In this document: in pieces, positions 8,807-21,735 of the stretch
How positions within the stretch are numbered: position 1 is the first letter of the stretch
Layout: every line of letters begins with the position of its first letter
NCBI GenBank assembly: GCA_019075905.1
Contig: JAGXAM010000006.1
Span: forward strand, 62,001-126,000
Reading direction: 5' to 3'
Origin: Hyphomicrobiales bacterium
Lineage (GTDB): Bacteria; Pseudomonadota; Alphaproteobacteria; Rhizobiales; Beijerinckiaceae
DNA: 64,000 bases
Program-made: the position numbers and the translations under genes
Notes under the pieces: model-generated
What the model was told of the DNA's origin: nothing
What the model saw: only the letters and a program-made list of their open reading frames with translations
Databases searched by the model: none

Positions 8807-9925
8807 ATGAAAGTCACGCTCGAACGCGCAGCGCTTCTCCGCTCGCTCGGCCATGTCCACCGCGTCGTCGAGCGGCGGAACACCATTCCGATCCTGTCGA
8901 ACGTGCTGCTGAAGGCCGTTGATGGCCAGGTGCGCCTGCGCGCCACCGATCTTGATCTGGAAATGACCGAATCGCTGGCGGCCGATGTCGCCCAGGCAGG
9001 CGGCGTCACTGTCCCCGCCCATACATTCTATGAAATCGTCCGCAAATTGCCAGACGGCGCCCAGATCATGCTCGATGCCACCGGCGAGACCGGACAATTG
9101 GTGCTGCGGGCCGGGCGTTCGCGCTTCAACCTGCAAACCCTGCCTGAAAGCGACTTTCCCGATCTCAACGCCGGCGCGATGACCCATAATTTCGTGCTGT
9201 CGGCGGCTGATCTGAAATCGCTGTTCGAGCAGTCGCAATTTGCGATTTCCAAGGAAGAGACCCGCTATTATCTCAATGGCATCTATCTGCACACCCTCGC
9301 CCAGGACGGCGGCGTGGTGCTGCGCGCCGTCGCCACCGACGGCCACCGCCTCGCGCGCATCGAAATGGCCGCCCCCAAGGGTTCGGAAGGCATGTCGGGC
9401 ATCATCGTGCCGCGCAAGGCCGTGAGCGAGGTGCTGAAACTCTGCGACAATGGCGAGGCCGAGGTCGCCATCGAGATCGGCACCGGCAAGGTGCGCTTCA
9501 CGTTTGGCGAGGTGGTGCTGACCACCAAACTCATCGATGGCACCTTCCCCGATTATGCCCGCGTCATTCCCACCAGCAATGCCCGGCGCCTGACCGTCGA
9601 CCGCCAGCCCTTCGCGGCGGCCGTTGACCGGGTTTCGACCATTTCCTCCGAGCGCGGCCGCGGCGTGAAAATTGCCATCGCTGACAACAAGCTGAACCTT
9701 TCGGTCAACAATCCCGACAGCGGTTCGGCCTCCGAGGAACTCGAAGTCGATTTTGATTCGACCCCGCTCGAAATCGGCTTCAATGCCAGCTACCTTATGG
9801 ACATCATCGGCCAGATGCAGGGCGACACGGCACTGTTCAAGCTCAATGATACCGGATCGGCAGCGGTCATCCAGGATCGTGACGGCGCCGCCGCGCTCTA
9901 TGTGCTGATGCCCATGCGCGTGTGA
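8807..9925 (+). CDS. dnaN: DNA polymerase III beta subunit (sliding clamp)
   Basis: A 372-residue protein, the usual clamp length. The start MKVTLERAALLRSLGHVHRV and the internal NTIPILSNVLL are typical of DnaN, as is the end AALYVLMPMRV. Two subunits form a ring around DNA and tether polymerase and repair enzymes through short motifs in partners. The frame is open upstream of 8807, but the conserved N-terminus fixes the start there. It leads a dnaN-recF-gyrB-queC run. dnaA, its common neighbour, is not beside it; a penicillin-binding protein gene lies upstream in the opposite direction. Confidence 0.97.
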   Translation: MKVTLERAALLRSLGHVHRVVERRNTIPILSNVLLKAVDGQVRLRATDLDLEMTESLAADVAQAGGVTVPAHTFYEIVRKLPDGAQIMLDATGETGQLVLRAGRSRFNLQTLPESDFPDLNAGAMTHNFVLSAADLKSLFEQSQFAISKEETRYYLNGIYLHTLAQDGGVVLRAVATDGHRLARIEMAAPKGSEGMSGIIVPRKAVSEVLKLCDNGEAEVAIEIGTGKVRFTFGEVVLTTKLIDGTFPDYARVIPTSNARRLTVDRQPFAAAVDRVSTISSERGRGVKIAIADNKLNLSVNNPDSGSASEELEVDFDSTPLEIGFNASYLMDIIGQMQGDTALFKLNDTGSAAVIQDRDGAAALYVLMPMRV

Positions 9926-9966
9926 GCCGGGCTCGCACGCCGGCCTTGCCGCGGGACACATGAAGG

Positions 9967-11094
9967 ATGCCGCACGCCCCGCATGTCAGCCGACTGGCGC
10001 TCACCGACTATCGCTCCTTCGCGACGCTTGACTTGCCTGTGGCCGGCCGCATGGTGGCCCTGTGCGGCGCCAATGGCGTCGGCAAGACCAATATTCTCGA
10101 AGCCCTGTCACTGCTGTCGTCGGGCCGTGGCCTGCGCCGCGCCGCGCTCAGCGATTGCGCCCGCATCGGCGGCCACGGCGGCTTTGCCGTCAGCGTCACG
10201 CTCGCGGACGAGGGCGGCGACACGCAGCTTGGCACCGGCCTCATCCCCGGCGAGACCGGCCGCAAGGCGCGCATCAACCGCGAACCGGTCGGCTCGGTCG
10301 CAGCCTTTGCCGAATATGTCCGCGTGCTCTGGCTCACCCCTTCCATGGACGGCCTGTTCAACGGCCCGCCCGGCGAGCGGCGGCGCTTTCTCGACCGGCT
10401 GGTGCTGGCCCTCGATGCGCGCCACGGCGCCCGTGTCGCGGCGCTGGAGCGCGCCCTGAGCAGCCGCAACCGCCTGCTTGAGGCGCCCTTCCCCGATCAG
10501 GCCTGGCTCGATGCCTGCGAGCGCGAGCTTGGCGAGGTCGCGGTCGCGGTCGCCGCCGCCCGCTGCGAGGCGGTCGCCAGACTGGGCGCGTTGATTGCCG
10601 GCCATCGCGACCATGCCTCCGCCTTCCCCTGGGCCGAGGTGAAGCTGCAGGGCGAGCTGGAAGAAGCGCTCGCCAACCGGCCGGCGCTTGAGGTCGAGGA
10701 TAATTATGTCCAGATCCTGCGCCAGGGCCGCGCCCGTGATGCGGCGGCCGGGCGCACCCTGCGCGGCCCGCACGCCAGCGATCTCGCCGTCGCCCATGGC
10801 CCCAAGCAGATCGAGGCGGCGCGCGCCTCGACCGGCGAGCAGAAGGCGCTGCTGACCGGCCTCGTCATCGCCCATGCCCGGCTGGTAGCCGAAACCAGCG
10901 GCATGGCACCGCTGCTGCTGCTCGATGAAATTGCAGCGCATTTTGATCCGATGCGCCGCCGTGCCCTGTTTGCGGAACTCGGAAGCCTCGGCGCCCAGGT
11001 GTGGATGACTGGGGCCGATCCGGCACACTTTGCCGATCTCGCGGATCATGCTATAGTTTTGCAGGTTGAAGCCGGGCCTGTCAGGCAGCGATGA
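9967..11094 (+). CDS. recF: DNA replication and repair protein RecF
   Basis: A 375-residue SMC-like ATPase. Walker A is GANGVGKTN at about residue 35, the ABC-type signature is STGEQKALL, and Walker B is LLLLDEIAAHFD. RecF binds gapped DNA and with RecO and RecR helps load RecA. The start is an ATG 41 bases after dnaN; the downstream segment ALTDYRSF matches the conserved RecF N-terminus. The order dnaN-recF-gyrB is ancestral in bacteria, which supports the assignment. Confidence 0.95.
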   Translation: MPHAPHVSRLALTDYRSFATLDLPVAGRMVALCGANGVGKTNILEALSLLSSGRGLRRAALSDCARIGGHGGFAVSVTLADEGGDTQLGTGLIPGETGRKARINREPVGSVAAFAEYVRVLWLTPSMDGLFNGPPGERRRFLDRLVLALDARHGARVAALERALSSRNRLLEAPFPDQAWLDACERELGEVAVAVAAARCEAVARLGALIAGHRDHASAFPWAEVKLQGELEEALANRPALEVEDNYVQILRQGRARDAAAGRTLRGPHASDLAVAHGPKQIEAARASTGEQKALLTGLVIAHARLVAETSGMAPLLLLDEIAAHFDPMRRRALFAELGSLGAQVWMTGADPAHFADLADHAIVLQVEAGPVRQR

Positions 11095-11176
11095 ATGAGG
11101 CCGCGTCGAACATGTCGATAAACGCTTTGCCCTCCGCCGACATGCTGCAAAAGGCAGGCTTTCCGGAGTAATCTAG

Positions 11177-14397
<3,221 letters not shown>

Positions 14398-14484
14398 CCA
14401 TGTGATATTGCCATGGGTCATCGGCCCGCGGCGATGCTAGAAGACGCCCCATGGCTGTTCAGCCCTCAACTCTCGGGATATCGC

Positions 14485-15549
14485 ATGACAACGCTTTTTG
14501 ATTCTGCCGATTTTGGTGCCCTGCATCTGAAAAATCGTATCGTTCTGGCACCGCTCACCCGTTGCCGGGCGGGCGAGGGCCGGGTACCGACCGCCCTGAT
14601 GGGCGATTATTATGTGCAGCGCGCCTCGGCCGGGCTGATGATCAGCGAGGCCACCTCGGTCACGCCGATGGGTGTTGGCTATCCCGATACCCCCGGCATC
14701 TGGAGCGCCGCGCAGATTGACGCCTGGCGCAAGATCACCACGAGGGTTCATGAAGCAGGTGGCACCATGGTGCTGCAACTCTGGCATGTCGGCCGCATTT
14801 CCGATCCGGGCTTTCTTGACGGCGCCCTGCCGGTAGCCCCCTCGGCGCTGGCCCCGCAGGGCCATGTCGCCCAGAGCCGCCCGAAAAAGCCCTATGTCAC
14901 GCCGCGCGCCCTTGAACTGGCGGAAATCCCCGGCGTCATCGCCGCCTTTGCCGAAGGCGCCGAAAATGCCCGCAAGGCCGGGTTTGACGGCGTCGAAATC
15001 CACGGCGCCAACGGCTATCTGCTCGATCAGTTCCTGCATGATGGCGCCAATCACCGCCGTGATGCCTACGGCGGCTCCATCGAAAACCGGGCGCGGCTCT
15101 TGCTCGAAGTCACCGATGCCGTCGTCAGGGTCTGGGGCGCCGAGCGGGTCGGCATGCATCTCAATTTGATGTCGAATTCCAATGATGTCACCGACAGCAA
15201 CCCGGCGGCACTGTTCGGCTATGTCGCCGAGGCGCTGGCGCAACGCCGCCTCGCCTTCCTGTTTGGCCGCGACAATCTCGCCACCTCCACCCTCGGGCGC
15301 GACGTACGCCGGGCCTTCGGCGGCGCCTATATTGCCAATGACGGCCTCGATGCCGCCAGCGCCGCTGCGGCGCTCGCCGACGGGCGCGCCGATGCCGCAG
15401 CTTTCGGGCGGCTGTTCATCGCCAATCCTGATCTGGTAGCGCGCTTTGCCCGCAACGCCCCGCTCAACGAGCTCAATGCCGCACGTCTTTATGGCGGCGG
15501 CGGCGACGGCTACACAGATTATCCGGTGCTGGAAGCCGCCGACGCCTGA
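14485..15549 (+). CDS. Alkene reductase, Old Yellow Enzyme family
   Basis: A 354-residue FMN enzyme that reduces activated C=C bonds with NAD(P)H. The N-terminal LHLKNRIVLAPLTRCRA, the FMN-contacting LQLWHVGRIS, the substrate-binding HGANGYLLDQFL, and GRLFIANPDLVARF follow the family order. The strand where most members have an FMN-contacting Arg in R-[LIV]-[SA]-P reads MHLNLMSNSNDVTDSNP here, so that Arg is replaced by His. The start at 14485 is chosen because the family begins with the LFDSADFGALHLKN segment. It is a single gene with unknown substrate, possibly for detoxification of enones or nitro compounds. Confidence 0.88.
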   Translation: MTTLFDSADFGALHLKNRIVLAPLTRCRAGEGRVPTALMGDYYVQRASAGLMISEATSVTPMGVGYPDTPGIWSAAQIDAWRKITTRVHEAGGTMVLQLWHVGRISDPGFLDGALPVAPSALAPQGHVAQSRPKKPYVTPRALELAEIPGVIAAFAEGAENARKAGFDGVEIHGANGYLLDQFLHDGANHRRDAYGGSIENRARLLLEVTDAVVRVWGAERVGMHLNLMSNSNDVTDSNPAALFGYVAEALAQRRLAFLFGRDNLATSTLGRDVRRAFGGAYIANDGLDAASAAAALADGRADAAAFGRLFIANPDLVARFARNAPLNELNAARLYGGGGDGYTDYPVLEAADA

Positions 15550-15696
15550 GCAGGAAGTCAGGGTTTTTTCCGCCCCGCGCCATCAGGACAAGTTGGAGAC
15601 GGGGCGCTTATATTGTAAAGCAGCGGGCGGGGCTTGGCCCCGTTCGCCTGTGGGACGATCATCAAACATCGATCAGCAAATTGGGAGAGCGCTACC

Positions 15697-17433
15697 ATGG
15701 CCACTTCATCCAGCCGCACCGTCATTCTCGGCAGCGTTGGCATCGCCGTGCTGGCCCTGGCCGGCGGCGGCACCCTTGGCGTCATCGGCGCGAAGAGCCG
15801 GATTTCGGCGATGATGGCAGCGGTTCCGGGCCTCAAGGTTGGCGCCTGGTCGATTGATCCAGCCTCGATGCAGGTCAAGATCAGCCATATCAGCTTCAAT
15901 AAGCCCGGCATGGATTTTTCTGCCGATTCGCTGACCATCCCGATGTCGCTCGGCAATCTCTGGGCCATGGCCAGCGCCAGGGCCGATGGCGGCACCGCCA
16001 GCGCCAATAATATCAGCATCGTCACCCCGGGCTTCACGCTGAAGGTGCCGCATATCACCGCCACCAATGCCAGCTTCGATGATGCGGCGCTGGCGAAAAT
16101 GCTCGATGTCAAGGACGCGACGCCCGCCTCGCAGCGCATCGCCGCCCTCAATGCCGGCACCCTCAGCGTGCCGGTCATGATCTTCAGCCAGAAATTGCCG
16201 GTGTCGAGCAGCGTCACCACCCTCAACAATATCGAAATGTCCAATGTCGTCAAAGGCGTCATCGGCCATGCCACCATCGGCAAGACCACGGTTGAAATCA
16301 TGGCCGATCCCAAGGACGGGGCTTCCGTCCATGGCACGGAATCGGTGGCCTCGATGAGTTTCGACCAGCTTAGCCTTCCCGGCTACCTGCGCTGGATGCT
16401 CGATACCCGCAAGGACGATAACGAGCCGCGGCAACTGGCGCTGGCTGATCAGAAAGTCAATGGCATCGCCATGAAATTCACCGAAAGCTTGCCAAAAGGC
16501 ACCTTTTCCGCCGATGTGACCGTCAAGGATGGCGAAGTCCAGAATGCGCGCCTGCGCGCCATGAAGGTGCCGGGAATCAACATCGCCAGCATGCTGCCGC
16601 ATCCGGTGCCGGGCCAGCCGGCCGATACCGAGGCGGCGCAACGGGCGCTGGAGATCGAGGCTGACTTGCTCGGCTCGACGAGCTTCGACCATTTCACCGC
16701 CCATGATATTTCCGTGACCATCACCCATCCGCCCAAGGCGGACGTCACCTCTGTGCCGATCGTCGTGTCGCTCGATGCCCTGACAATGGCGGAAACGGCA
16801 ACGGCCACCGCCCCGCCAAGCGGATTTTCGCTCGGCATTTCGCATTTGAAGTCGGATCTTGACCAATTGCCGGCGACCCCCGGCCTGACGAAGTTCAAGA
16901 CCAATTTTTACTCAAAGATCGACCTGTCGCTCTCCAACAGCATCGACTGGGATATGAGCAAGGGCGCCATCGAGCTCAAGGATCTGACCCTGAGCGGCGC
17001 TGGTGCCGGCGCGGCGACCATGTCCTTCAAGCTCATCGACGTCGGCAATACGCTGCTAAGCACCAAACCTGCCGATATTGAAGCCGCCATGGTCACCGCC
17101 AAGGCCACGGCTGTGCACCTCCATCTGGACAATCAGGGTGTCGTGCAAAAAATCCTTGCGGTCGAGGCGGCATCCGCCAGCCAGACTCCGGCGCAATATA
17201 CCCAGCAACTCATCGCCGGAGCTGGCACGATCATCCCGGCCATGCTCGGGCAAAGCGCCGCGAGCCAGAGCATAGGTGCCGCCATAGCGAAGTTTCTCGG
17301 CGATCCGAAAAATCTCGACATTTCCGCCACCAGCGCCGAAGGCATAGGTGCGCCCGAGATCATGGCGGCGAAAATGGCCGGCCCTGCGGCCATCGTCGCC
17401 AAATTGCACATCACAGCCAGTGCCGACCAATGA
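15697..17433 (+). CDS. Large anchored or exported protein of unknown function
   Basis: A 578-residue protein with a short basic start and a hydrophobic segment at about residues 8-30, either a signal peptide or an anchor. The rest is rich in Ser, Thr, Ala and beta-prone patterns such as VKISHISFNKPGMDF and AMKFTESLPKGTF. There are no obvious catalytic motifs. The repeated alternating hydrophobic pattern resembles AsmA-like or DUF945-like periplasmic proteins, but I cannot place it in a family. The start at 15697 follows a GGGAG ribosome site; a frame open upstream is less likely. It is a single gene, convergent with cimA at 20 bases. Confidence 0.65.
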   Translation: MATSSSRTVILGSVGIAVLALAGGGTLGVIGAKSRISAMMAAVPGLKVGAWSIDPASMQVKISHISFNKPGMDFSADSLTIPMSLGNLWAMASARADGGTASANNISIVTPGFTLKVPHITATNASFDDAALAKMLDVKDATPASQRIAALNAGTLSVPVMIFSQKLPVSSSVTTLNNIEMSNVVKGVIGHATIGKTTVEIMADPKDGASVHGTESVASMSFDQLSLPGYLRWMLDTRKDDNEPRQLALADQKVNGIAMKFTESLPKGTFSADVTVKDGEVQNARLRAMKVPGINIASMLPHPVPGQPADTEAAQRALEIEADLLGSTSFDHFTAHDISVTITHPPKADVTSVPIVVSLDALTMAETATATAPPSGFSLGISHLKSDLDQLPATPGLTKFKTNFYSKIDLSLSNSIDWDMSKGAIELKDLTLSGAGAGAATMSFKLIDVGNTLLSTKPADIEAAMVTAKATAVHLHLDNQGVVQKILAVEAASASQTPAQYTQQLIAGAGTIIPAMLGQSAASQSIGAAIAKFLGDPKNLDISATSAEGIGAPEIMAAKMAGPAAIVAKLHITASADQ

Positions 17434-17452
17434 CCGCCGCGCCAGTGAGGCC

Positions 17453-19048
17453 TCACCCCGCCGTCATCAGCAGCCGGTAGGTGATGGAATCGACCAGCGC
17501 CTGAAACGAGGCGTCGATGATATTGGCGGAGACGCCGACGGTTGACCATCTTGCGCCTTTGGAATCGCCGAACTCGATCAACACGCGCGTCACCGCATCG
17601 GTGCCGCCCTGGAACACCCGCACCCGGTAATCGCGCAATTCGACATCATTGATGAAGCGCTGGTATTTGCCGAGATCCTTGCGCAGCGCCACATCCAGCG
17701 CATTGACCGGGCCATTGCCCTCGGCCGCTGAAATCAGCATCTGGCCGTCGATGTTGAGCTTGACGATGGCCTCGGCCATGTTGACGAGCGTGCCGGCCGA
17801 ATTATGGCGGCGCTCGACATTGACACGGTAGTGCTCGACCTCGAAATAATGCGGCACCTCGCCCAGCACCCGGCGCGCCAGCAGCGTGAAGGAGGCATCC
17901 GCCCCCTCATAGGCATAGCCTTGCGCCTCTTGTTCCTTGACTTCCTCAAGCAGGCGATTGATGCGCGGATCATCCTTGTGCACGGCGAGGCCGAGGCGCT
18001 CCAGCTCGCTCAAGATGTTGGATTTGCCGCCCTGGTCGGAAATCAGCACCCGCCGCTGGTTGCCCACCAGCGCCGGGTCGATATGCTCATAGGTGCGCGG
18101 GTCCTTGAGCACGGCGGAAGCATGGATGCCAGCCTTGGTGGCAAAGGCGCTGGCCCCGACATAGGGCGCATGGCGATCAGGCGCCCGGTTCAGCAATTCA
18201 TCGAGCGTATGGCTGATCTTGCTGAGATGGCCCAGCGCCGCGAGGCTGATGCCGGTCTCATAGCGCGACGCCAGTTCCGGCTTCAGCAGCAGGCTCGGGA
18301 TCAGCGAGGTGAGATTGGCATTGCCGCAGCGCTCGCCCAGCCCGTTCAGCGTGCCCTGCACCTGGCAGCAACCGGCCTCGATCGCCGCCAGCGAATTGGC
18401 TACGGCATTTTCTGTGTCATTATGGGCATGGATGCCAAGATAAGCCCCGGGAATGGTCTGCGTCACCTCGCTGACGATCCTGGCAATCTCATGCGGCAGC
18501 GTGCCGCCATTGGTGTCACACAGCACCACCCAGCGTGCGCCTGCCGCCCGCGCCGCGCTGGCGCATTGCAGCGCATAGGCCGGATTGGCCTTGTAGCCAT
18601 CGAAGAAATGCTCGCAATCGAACACCACTTCCCGGCCTCGTGCGACCGCCGTCGCCACCGATTCACGGATGCCCTCAAGATTGTCCTCAAGCGACACGCC
18701 CAGCGCCACCGTCACCTGGTAATCCCAGCTCTTGGCGACAAAGGTAATGGTATCGGCATCAGCCTCCAGCAGCGCCGCCACGCCCGGATCATTGGCCGCC
18801 GAGCGCCCTGCCCGCTTGGTCATGCCAAAGGCGCAGAATTTGGCGCGCGCCACCGGTTTGCTCGCAAAAAACTCGGTATCAAGCGGATTGGCTCCCGGAT
18901 AGCCGCCCTCGACATAATCGAGGCCGAGCTCATCCAGCAGCCCGGCAATGCGGCGCTTGTCATCGAGCGAAAAGTCAACACCGGTCGTCTGCGCGCCATC
19001 GCGCAGCGTCGTGTCGAAAAGATAGAGCCGCGTTCGCGGCATGGTCAT
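17453..19048 (-). CDS. cimA: (R)-citramalate synthase CimA
   Basis: A 531-residue HMGL-like enzyme of the LeuA/CimA group. The N-terminal [19 protein letters not shown] with TTLRDG, the metal-binding [16 protein letters not shown] and [11 protein letters not shown] fit the TIM barrel. The C-terminal LeuA regulatory domain has [16 protein letters not shown]. It condenses acetyl-CoA and pyruvate to citramalate, feeding isoleucine via 2-oxobutyrate. The GVDFSLDDK and [10 protein letters not shown] wording separates it from 2-isopropylmalate synthase. Its ATG overlaps the aspS stop by four bases, so the two are likely translated together. Confidence 0.93.
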   Translation of the reverse strand: MTMPRTRLYLFDTTLRDGAQTTGVDFSLDDKRRIAGLLDELGLDYVEGGYPGANPLDTEFFASKPVARAKFCAFGMTKRAGRSAANDPGVAALLEADADTITFVAKSWDYQVTVALGVSLEDNLEGIRESVATAVARGREVVFDCEHFFDGYKANPAYALQCASAARAAGARWVVLCDTNGGTLPHEIARIVSEVTQTIPGAYLGIHAHNDTENAVANSLAAIEAGCCQVQGTLNGLGERCGNANLTSLIPSLLLKPELASRYETGISLAALGHLSKISHTLDELLNRAPDRHAPYVGASAFATKAGIHASAVLKDPRTYEHIDPALVGNQRRVLISDQGGKSNILSELERLGLAVHKDDPRINRLLEEVKEQEAQGYAYEGADASFTLLARRVLGEVPHYFEVEHYRVNVERRHNSAGTLVNMAEAIVKLNIDGQMLISAAEGNGPVNALDVALRKDLGKYQRFINDVELRDYRVRVFQGGTDAVTRVLIEFGDSKGARWSTVGVSANIIDASFQALVDSITYRLLMTAG

Positions 19049-20820
19049 GTATCCTTGCTTTGTGGCGTGAAGCGCATCGCCAGCTCCCGCAATTGCTTCG
19101 GCGTCGCCGGCGCCGGCGCGCCCATCAAAATATCCTCGGCGCGCTGGTTCATCGGAAACAGTGCCACTTCGCGCAGGTTCTGCTCGCCTGCCAGCAACAT
19201 GACGATGCGGTCAACCCCCGCCGCCATGCCACCATGCGGCGGCGCGCCATACTGGAAGGCGCGGTACATGCCGCCAAACCGCTCGATCACCGTCTCCTCG
19301 CCATAACCGGCAATCTCGAAAGCCTTGACCATGGCCTCGGGGCGATGGTTGCGGATACCGCCCGACGCCAGCTCGAAGCCATTGCAGGCAATATCATATT
19401 GAAAGGCCTTCAGGGCCAGTGGATCGGGGCCGTTGAGCGCCTCGAGCCCGCCTTGCGGCATCGAGAAGGGATTATGCGAGAAGTCGATTTTCTTCTCGTC
19501 CTCGTTATATTCATACATCGGGAAATCGACGATCCAGGCAAATTCAAACCGGTCCTTGTCGATCAGGTCGAGATCCTCGCCGACCTTGGTGCGCGCCATG
19601 CCGGCAAATTTGGCAAATTTCGCCGGATCACCGGCCGCAAACAGCGCGGCATCCCCGGCCTTGAGGCCCAGCTGCTGGCGCAGGGCCTCGGCGCGCTCGG
19701 GCCCGATATTATTGGCAATGGGGCCGGCCGGCCCGTCCTCGCGCCAGAAAATATAGCCCATGCCCGGCTGGCCCTCGCCCTGCGCCCAGGAATTCATCTT
19801 GTCGCAGAAGGTGCGCTGGCCGCCGCCCGGCGCCGGGATTGCCCAGACCCGGTTGGCCGGATTTTCCAGCATGCGGGCGAAAACCTTGAAGTTCGAGCCG
19901 GCAAAATGTTGCGAAACATCCTTCATCTCAATGGGATTGCGCAGGTCGGGCTTGTCGGTGCCATATTTGCGCATGGCCTCGTCATAGGCGATGCGCGGCC
20001 AGTTTTGCGTCACCGGACGACCGCCGCCAAATTCCTCGAAAATGCCGGAGATCACCGGCTCCATGGTCGCGAACACATCGTCCTGGGTGACAAAACTCAT
20101 TTCGACATCGAGCTGGTAGAATTCGCCCGGCAGGCGGTCGGCGCGCGGGTCTTCATCGCGAAAACACGGGGCGATCTGGAAATAGCGGTCAAAGCCCGCC
20201 ATCATCAGCAATTGCTTGTATTGCTGCGGGGCCTGCGGCAGCGCGTAAACCTTGCCGGGGTGGATGCGCGAGGGCACCAGAAAGTCGCGCGCCCCTTCAG
20301 GCGATGATGCCGTCAGGATCGGTGTGGCAAATTCGCTGAAGCCCGCCTGTTTCATGCGCTGGCGCATCGAATCAACCACGCGGGTGCGCAGCATGATATT
20401 TTTGTGCAGCCGCTCGCGCCGCAGGTCGAGGAAGCGATATTTCAGCCGGGTCTCTTCCGGGTAGTCCTGATCACCGAACACCGGCAGCGGCAGGTCTGCC
20501 GCCTGCCCGAGCACCTCGATCTCGCGCACATAAAGCTCGATGGCGCCGGTCGCCATCTCATCATTCTGCGTGCCTGCCGGGCGCAGCCGCACATCGCCGT
20601 CGAGGCGCACGACCCATTCCGAACGCAAGGTTTCGGCGATCTTGAAAGCCGGCGATTCGGGATCGACCACGCATTGCGTCAGGCCGTAATGATCGCGCAC
20701 ATCGATGAACAGCACACCGCCATGGTCGCGCACCCTGTGGCACCAGCCGGAAAGCCGCGCGGGTTGTTGGGCATCCGTGGCGCGCAGGGCGCCGCAGGTG
20801 TGGGAACGATAGGTGTGCAT
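19045..20820 (-). CDS. aspS: Aspartyl-tRNA synthetase
   Basis: A 591-residue class II synthetase. The N-terminal OB-fold anticodon domain has [10 protein letters not shown] and [13 protein letters not shown]. Motif 2 is around [23 protein letters not shown] and motif 3 is [13 protein letters not shown] near the end. The bacterial GAD insertion lies between them. It charges tRNA-Asp. The start [10 protein letters not shown] at 20820 is preferred since homology begins there; an ATG six bases upstream in frame is also possible. It heads an aspS-cimA pair, and the linkage of charging enzyme and amino acid synthesis is probably only positional. Confidence 0.95.
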   Translation of the reverse strand: MHTYRSHTCGALRATDAQQPARLSGWCHRVRDHGGVLFIDVRDHYGLTQCVVDPESPAFKIAETLRSEWVVRLDGDVRLRPAGTQNDEMATGAIELYVREIEVLGQAADLPLPVFGDQDYPEETRLKYRFLDLRRERLHKNIMLRTRVVDSMRQRMKQAGFSEFATPILTASSPEGARDFLVPSRIHPGKVYALPQAPQQYKQLLMMAGFDRYFQIAPCFRDEDPRADRLPGEFYQLDVEMSFVTQDDVFATMEPVISGIFEEFGGGRPVTQNWPRIAYDEAMRKYGTDKPDLRNPIEMKDVSQHFAGSNFKVFARMLENPANRVWAIPAPGGGQRTFCDKMNSWAQGEGQPGMGYIFWREDGPAGPIANNIGPERAEALRQQLGLKAGDAALFAAGDPAKFAKFAGMARTKVGEDLDLIDKDRFEFAWIVDFPMYEYNEDEKKIDFSHNPFSMPQGGLEALNGPDPLALKAFQYDIACNGFELASGGIRNHRPEAMVKAFEIAGYGEETVIERFGGMYRAFQYGAPPHGGMAAGVDRIVMLLAGEQNLREVALFPMNQRAEDILMGAPAPATPKQLRELAMRFTPQSKDT

Positions 20821-21027
20821 GGCCATCAAGGAGGGTCCCGAAACAGGAATTATGGTGATGTCTTCCACACGCCGCGCCGCACTATGTCAAGTGCACGTCG
20901 CACATCTGGCGCGCCTCACGCCGGGGCCTGTCTAAAAACCGAACAATTCCAGCAACCTTTGCTTAACTCTTCGTCAAGCCTGCCATGACATTGATGGCGA
21001 AGGATTTTTGAATGTCAGGAGCATAGC

Positions 21028-21405
21028 ATGCGCACCAAATCTTTCGCTTCGGCCTTGCTGGCCTCTGCCCTGGTCGCGGCGGCGGCAATGACACTGGCCA
21101 ATCCCGCGCGCGCCGATGGTGACCGCAATGGCGCGCTGCTCGGCGGCCTGGCGGCCGGACTGGTTGGCGGTGCCATTCTCGATCACGCCCTCAACCAGCC
21201 GCGCCCGGTCTATGTCGCCCCGGCCCAGCCGGTCTATGTCGCGCGCGATCCATATTTCGAGCGCCTGCATGATCTCAAGCGCGAATGCGACCTCGGCGAC
21301 CGCAATGATTGCATCCGCTTCGGCATGATGATCGGCCAGCACCGCGAACACATAGCCGCCTGGCGTCGCGAAGACCCCGATATGTTCATGTGGGACAACC
21401 AATAA
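21028..21405 (+). CDS. Small exported glycine-zipper protein of unknown function
   Basis: A 125-residue protein with a clear Sec signal peptide ending near ANPARADG. The mature part starts with a glycine-zipper-like helix, GALLGGLAAGLVGGAIL, of the kind that packs into membranes or oligomers. A Pro/Tyr/Val-rich linker (RPVYVAPAQPVYVA) follows, then a charged domain with two cysteines (REC and NDC) that could form a disulfide, and a Trp/Met-rich end. An AGGAG ribosome site lies nine bases before the ATG. It is single, with a promoter-sized gap on the aspS side. It is probably periplasmic or outer-membrane associated; function is unknown. Confidence 0.65.
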   Translation: MRTKSFASALLASALVAAAAMTLANPARADGDRNGALLGGLAAGLVGGAILDHALNQPRPVYVAPAQPVYVARDPYFERLHDLKRECDLGDRNDCIRFGMMIGQHREHIAAWRREDPDMFMWDNQ

Positions 21406-21413
21406 AGGCACCC

Positions 21414-21520
21414 CGTCATTGCGAGCGTAAGCGAAGCAACCCAGGTGGCTCGCTCCATCTCAACCGCAATATCACCCCAGCCCCTTTGTTGCTTCGTCGC
21501 TAGCGCTCCTCGCAATGACG
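21414..21520. repeat. Palindromic intergenic repeat, copy 1
   Basis: Starts with CGTCATTGCGAG and ends with CTCGCAATGACG, the exact reverse complement. Further in, AGCGAAGCAAC pairs imperfectly with TTGCTTCGTCGCT. The element can fold into a long stem with a central loop of about 30 bases. It starts eight bases after the stop of the small glycine-zipper gene, so it would be in that mRNA's 3' end. Similar CGTCATTGCGAG palindromes occur in many alphaproteobacterial genomes (known generally; not searched here). Confidence 0.85.
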
Positions 21521-21542
21521 GTGATGGCTAAACTTCCAACGC

Positions 21543-21631
21543 CGTCATTGCGAGCGTAAGCGAAGCAACCCAGGTGGCTCGCTCCATCTCCCCGCTTTGT
21601 TGCTGCGTCGCTAGCGCTCCTCGCGATGACG
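21543..21631. repeat. Palindromic intergenic repeat, copy 2
   Basis: Second copy of the element, in the same orientation and 22 bases after copy 1. Its left arm is identical to copy 1 for about 48 bases. The right arm differs by small changes (GCTGCGTCGCTAGC and CTCGCGATGACG), and the loop is about 18 bases shorter. Together the two copies fill most of the 330-base gap between the glycine-zipper gene and glyA; the remaining 104 bases before glyA show no gene and hold the presumed glyA promoter. Confidence 0.85.
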
Positions 21632-21735
21632 GCACGCATGCGCCATCCGTGCTTTCGCAATGCGAGGCAACATGCTATGCGCCTGTGTCTCTGAAACCGG
21701 CGGCGCGTCCGCCCGCTTGACGCAAAGGTCTTGCC

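Noticed and set aside
15628-15642. Terminator after the Old Yellow Enzyme gene
   Set aside because: CGGGGC and GCCCCG pair around TTG, but the stem is short and no U-run follows on the plus strand.
17804-19306. 500-codon plus-strand frame opposite cimA
   Set aside because: It is antisense to a fully supported cimA and aspS and has the biased composition of a shadow frame.
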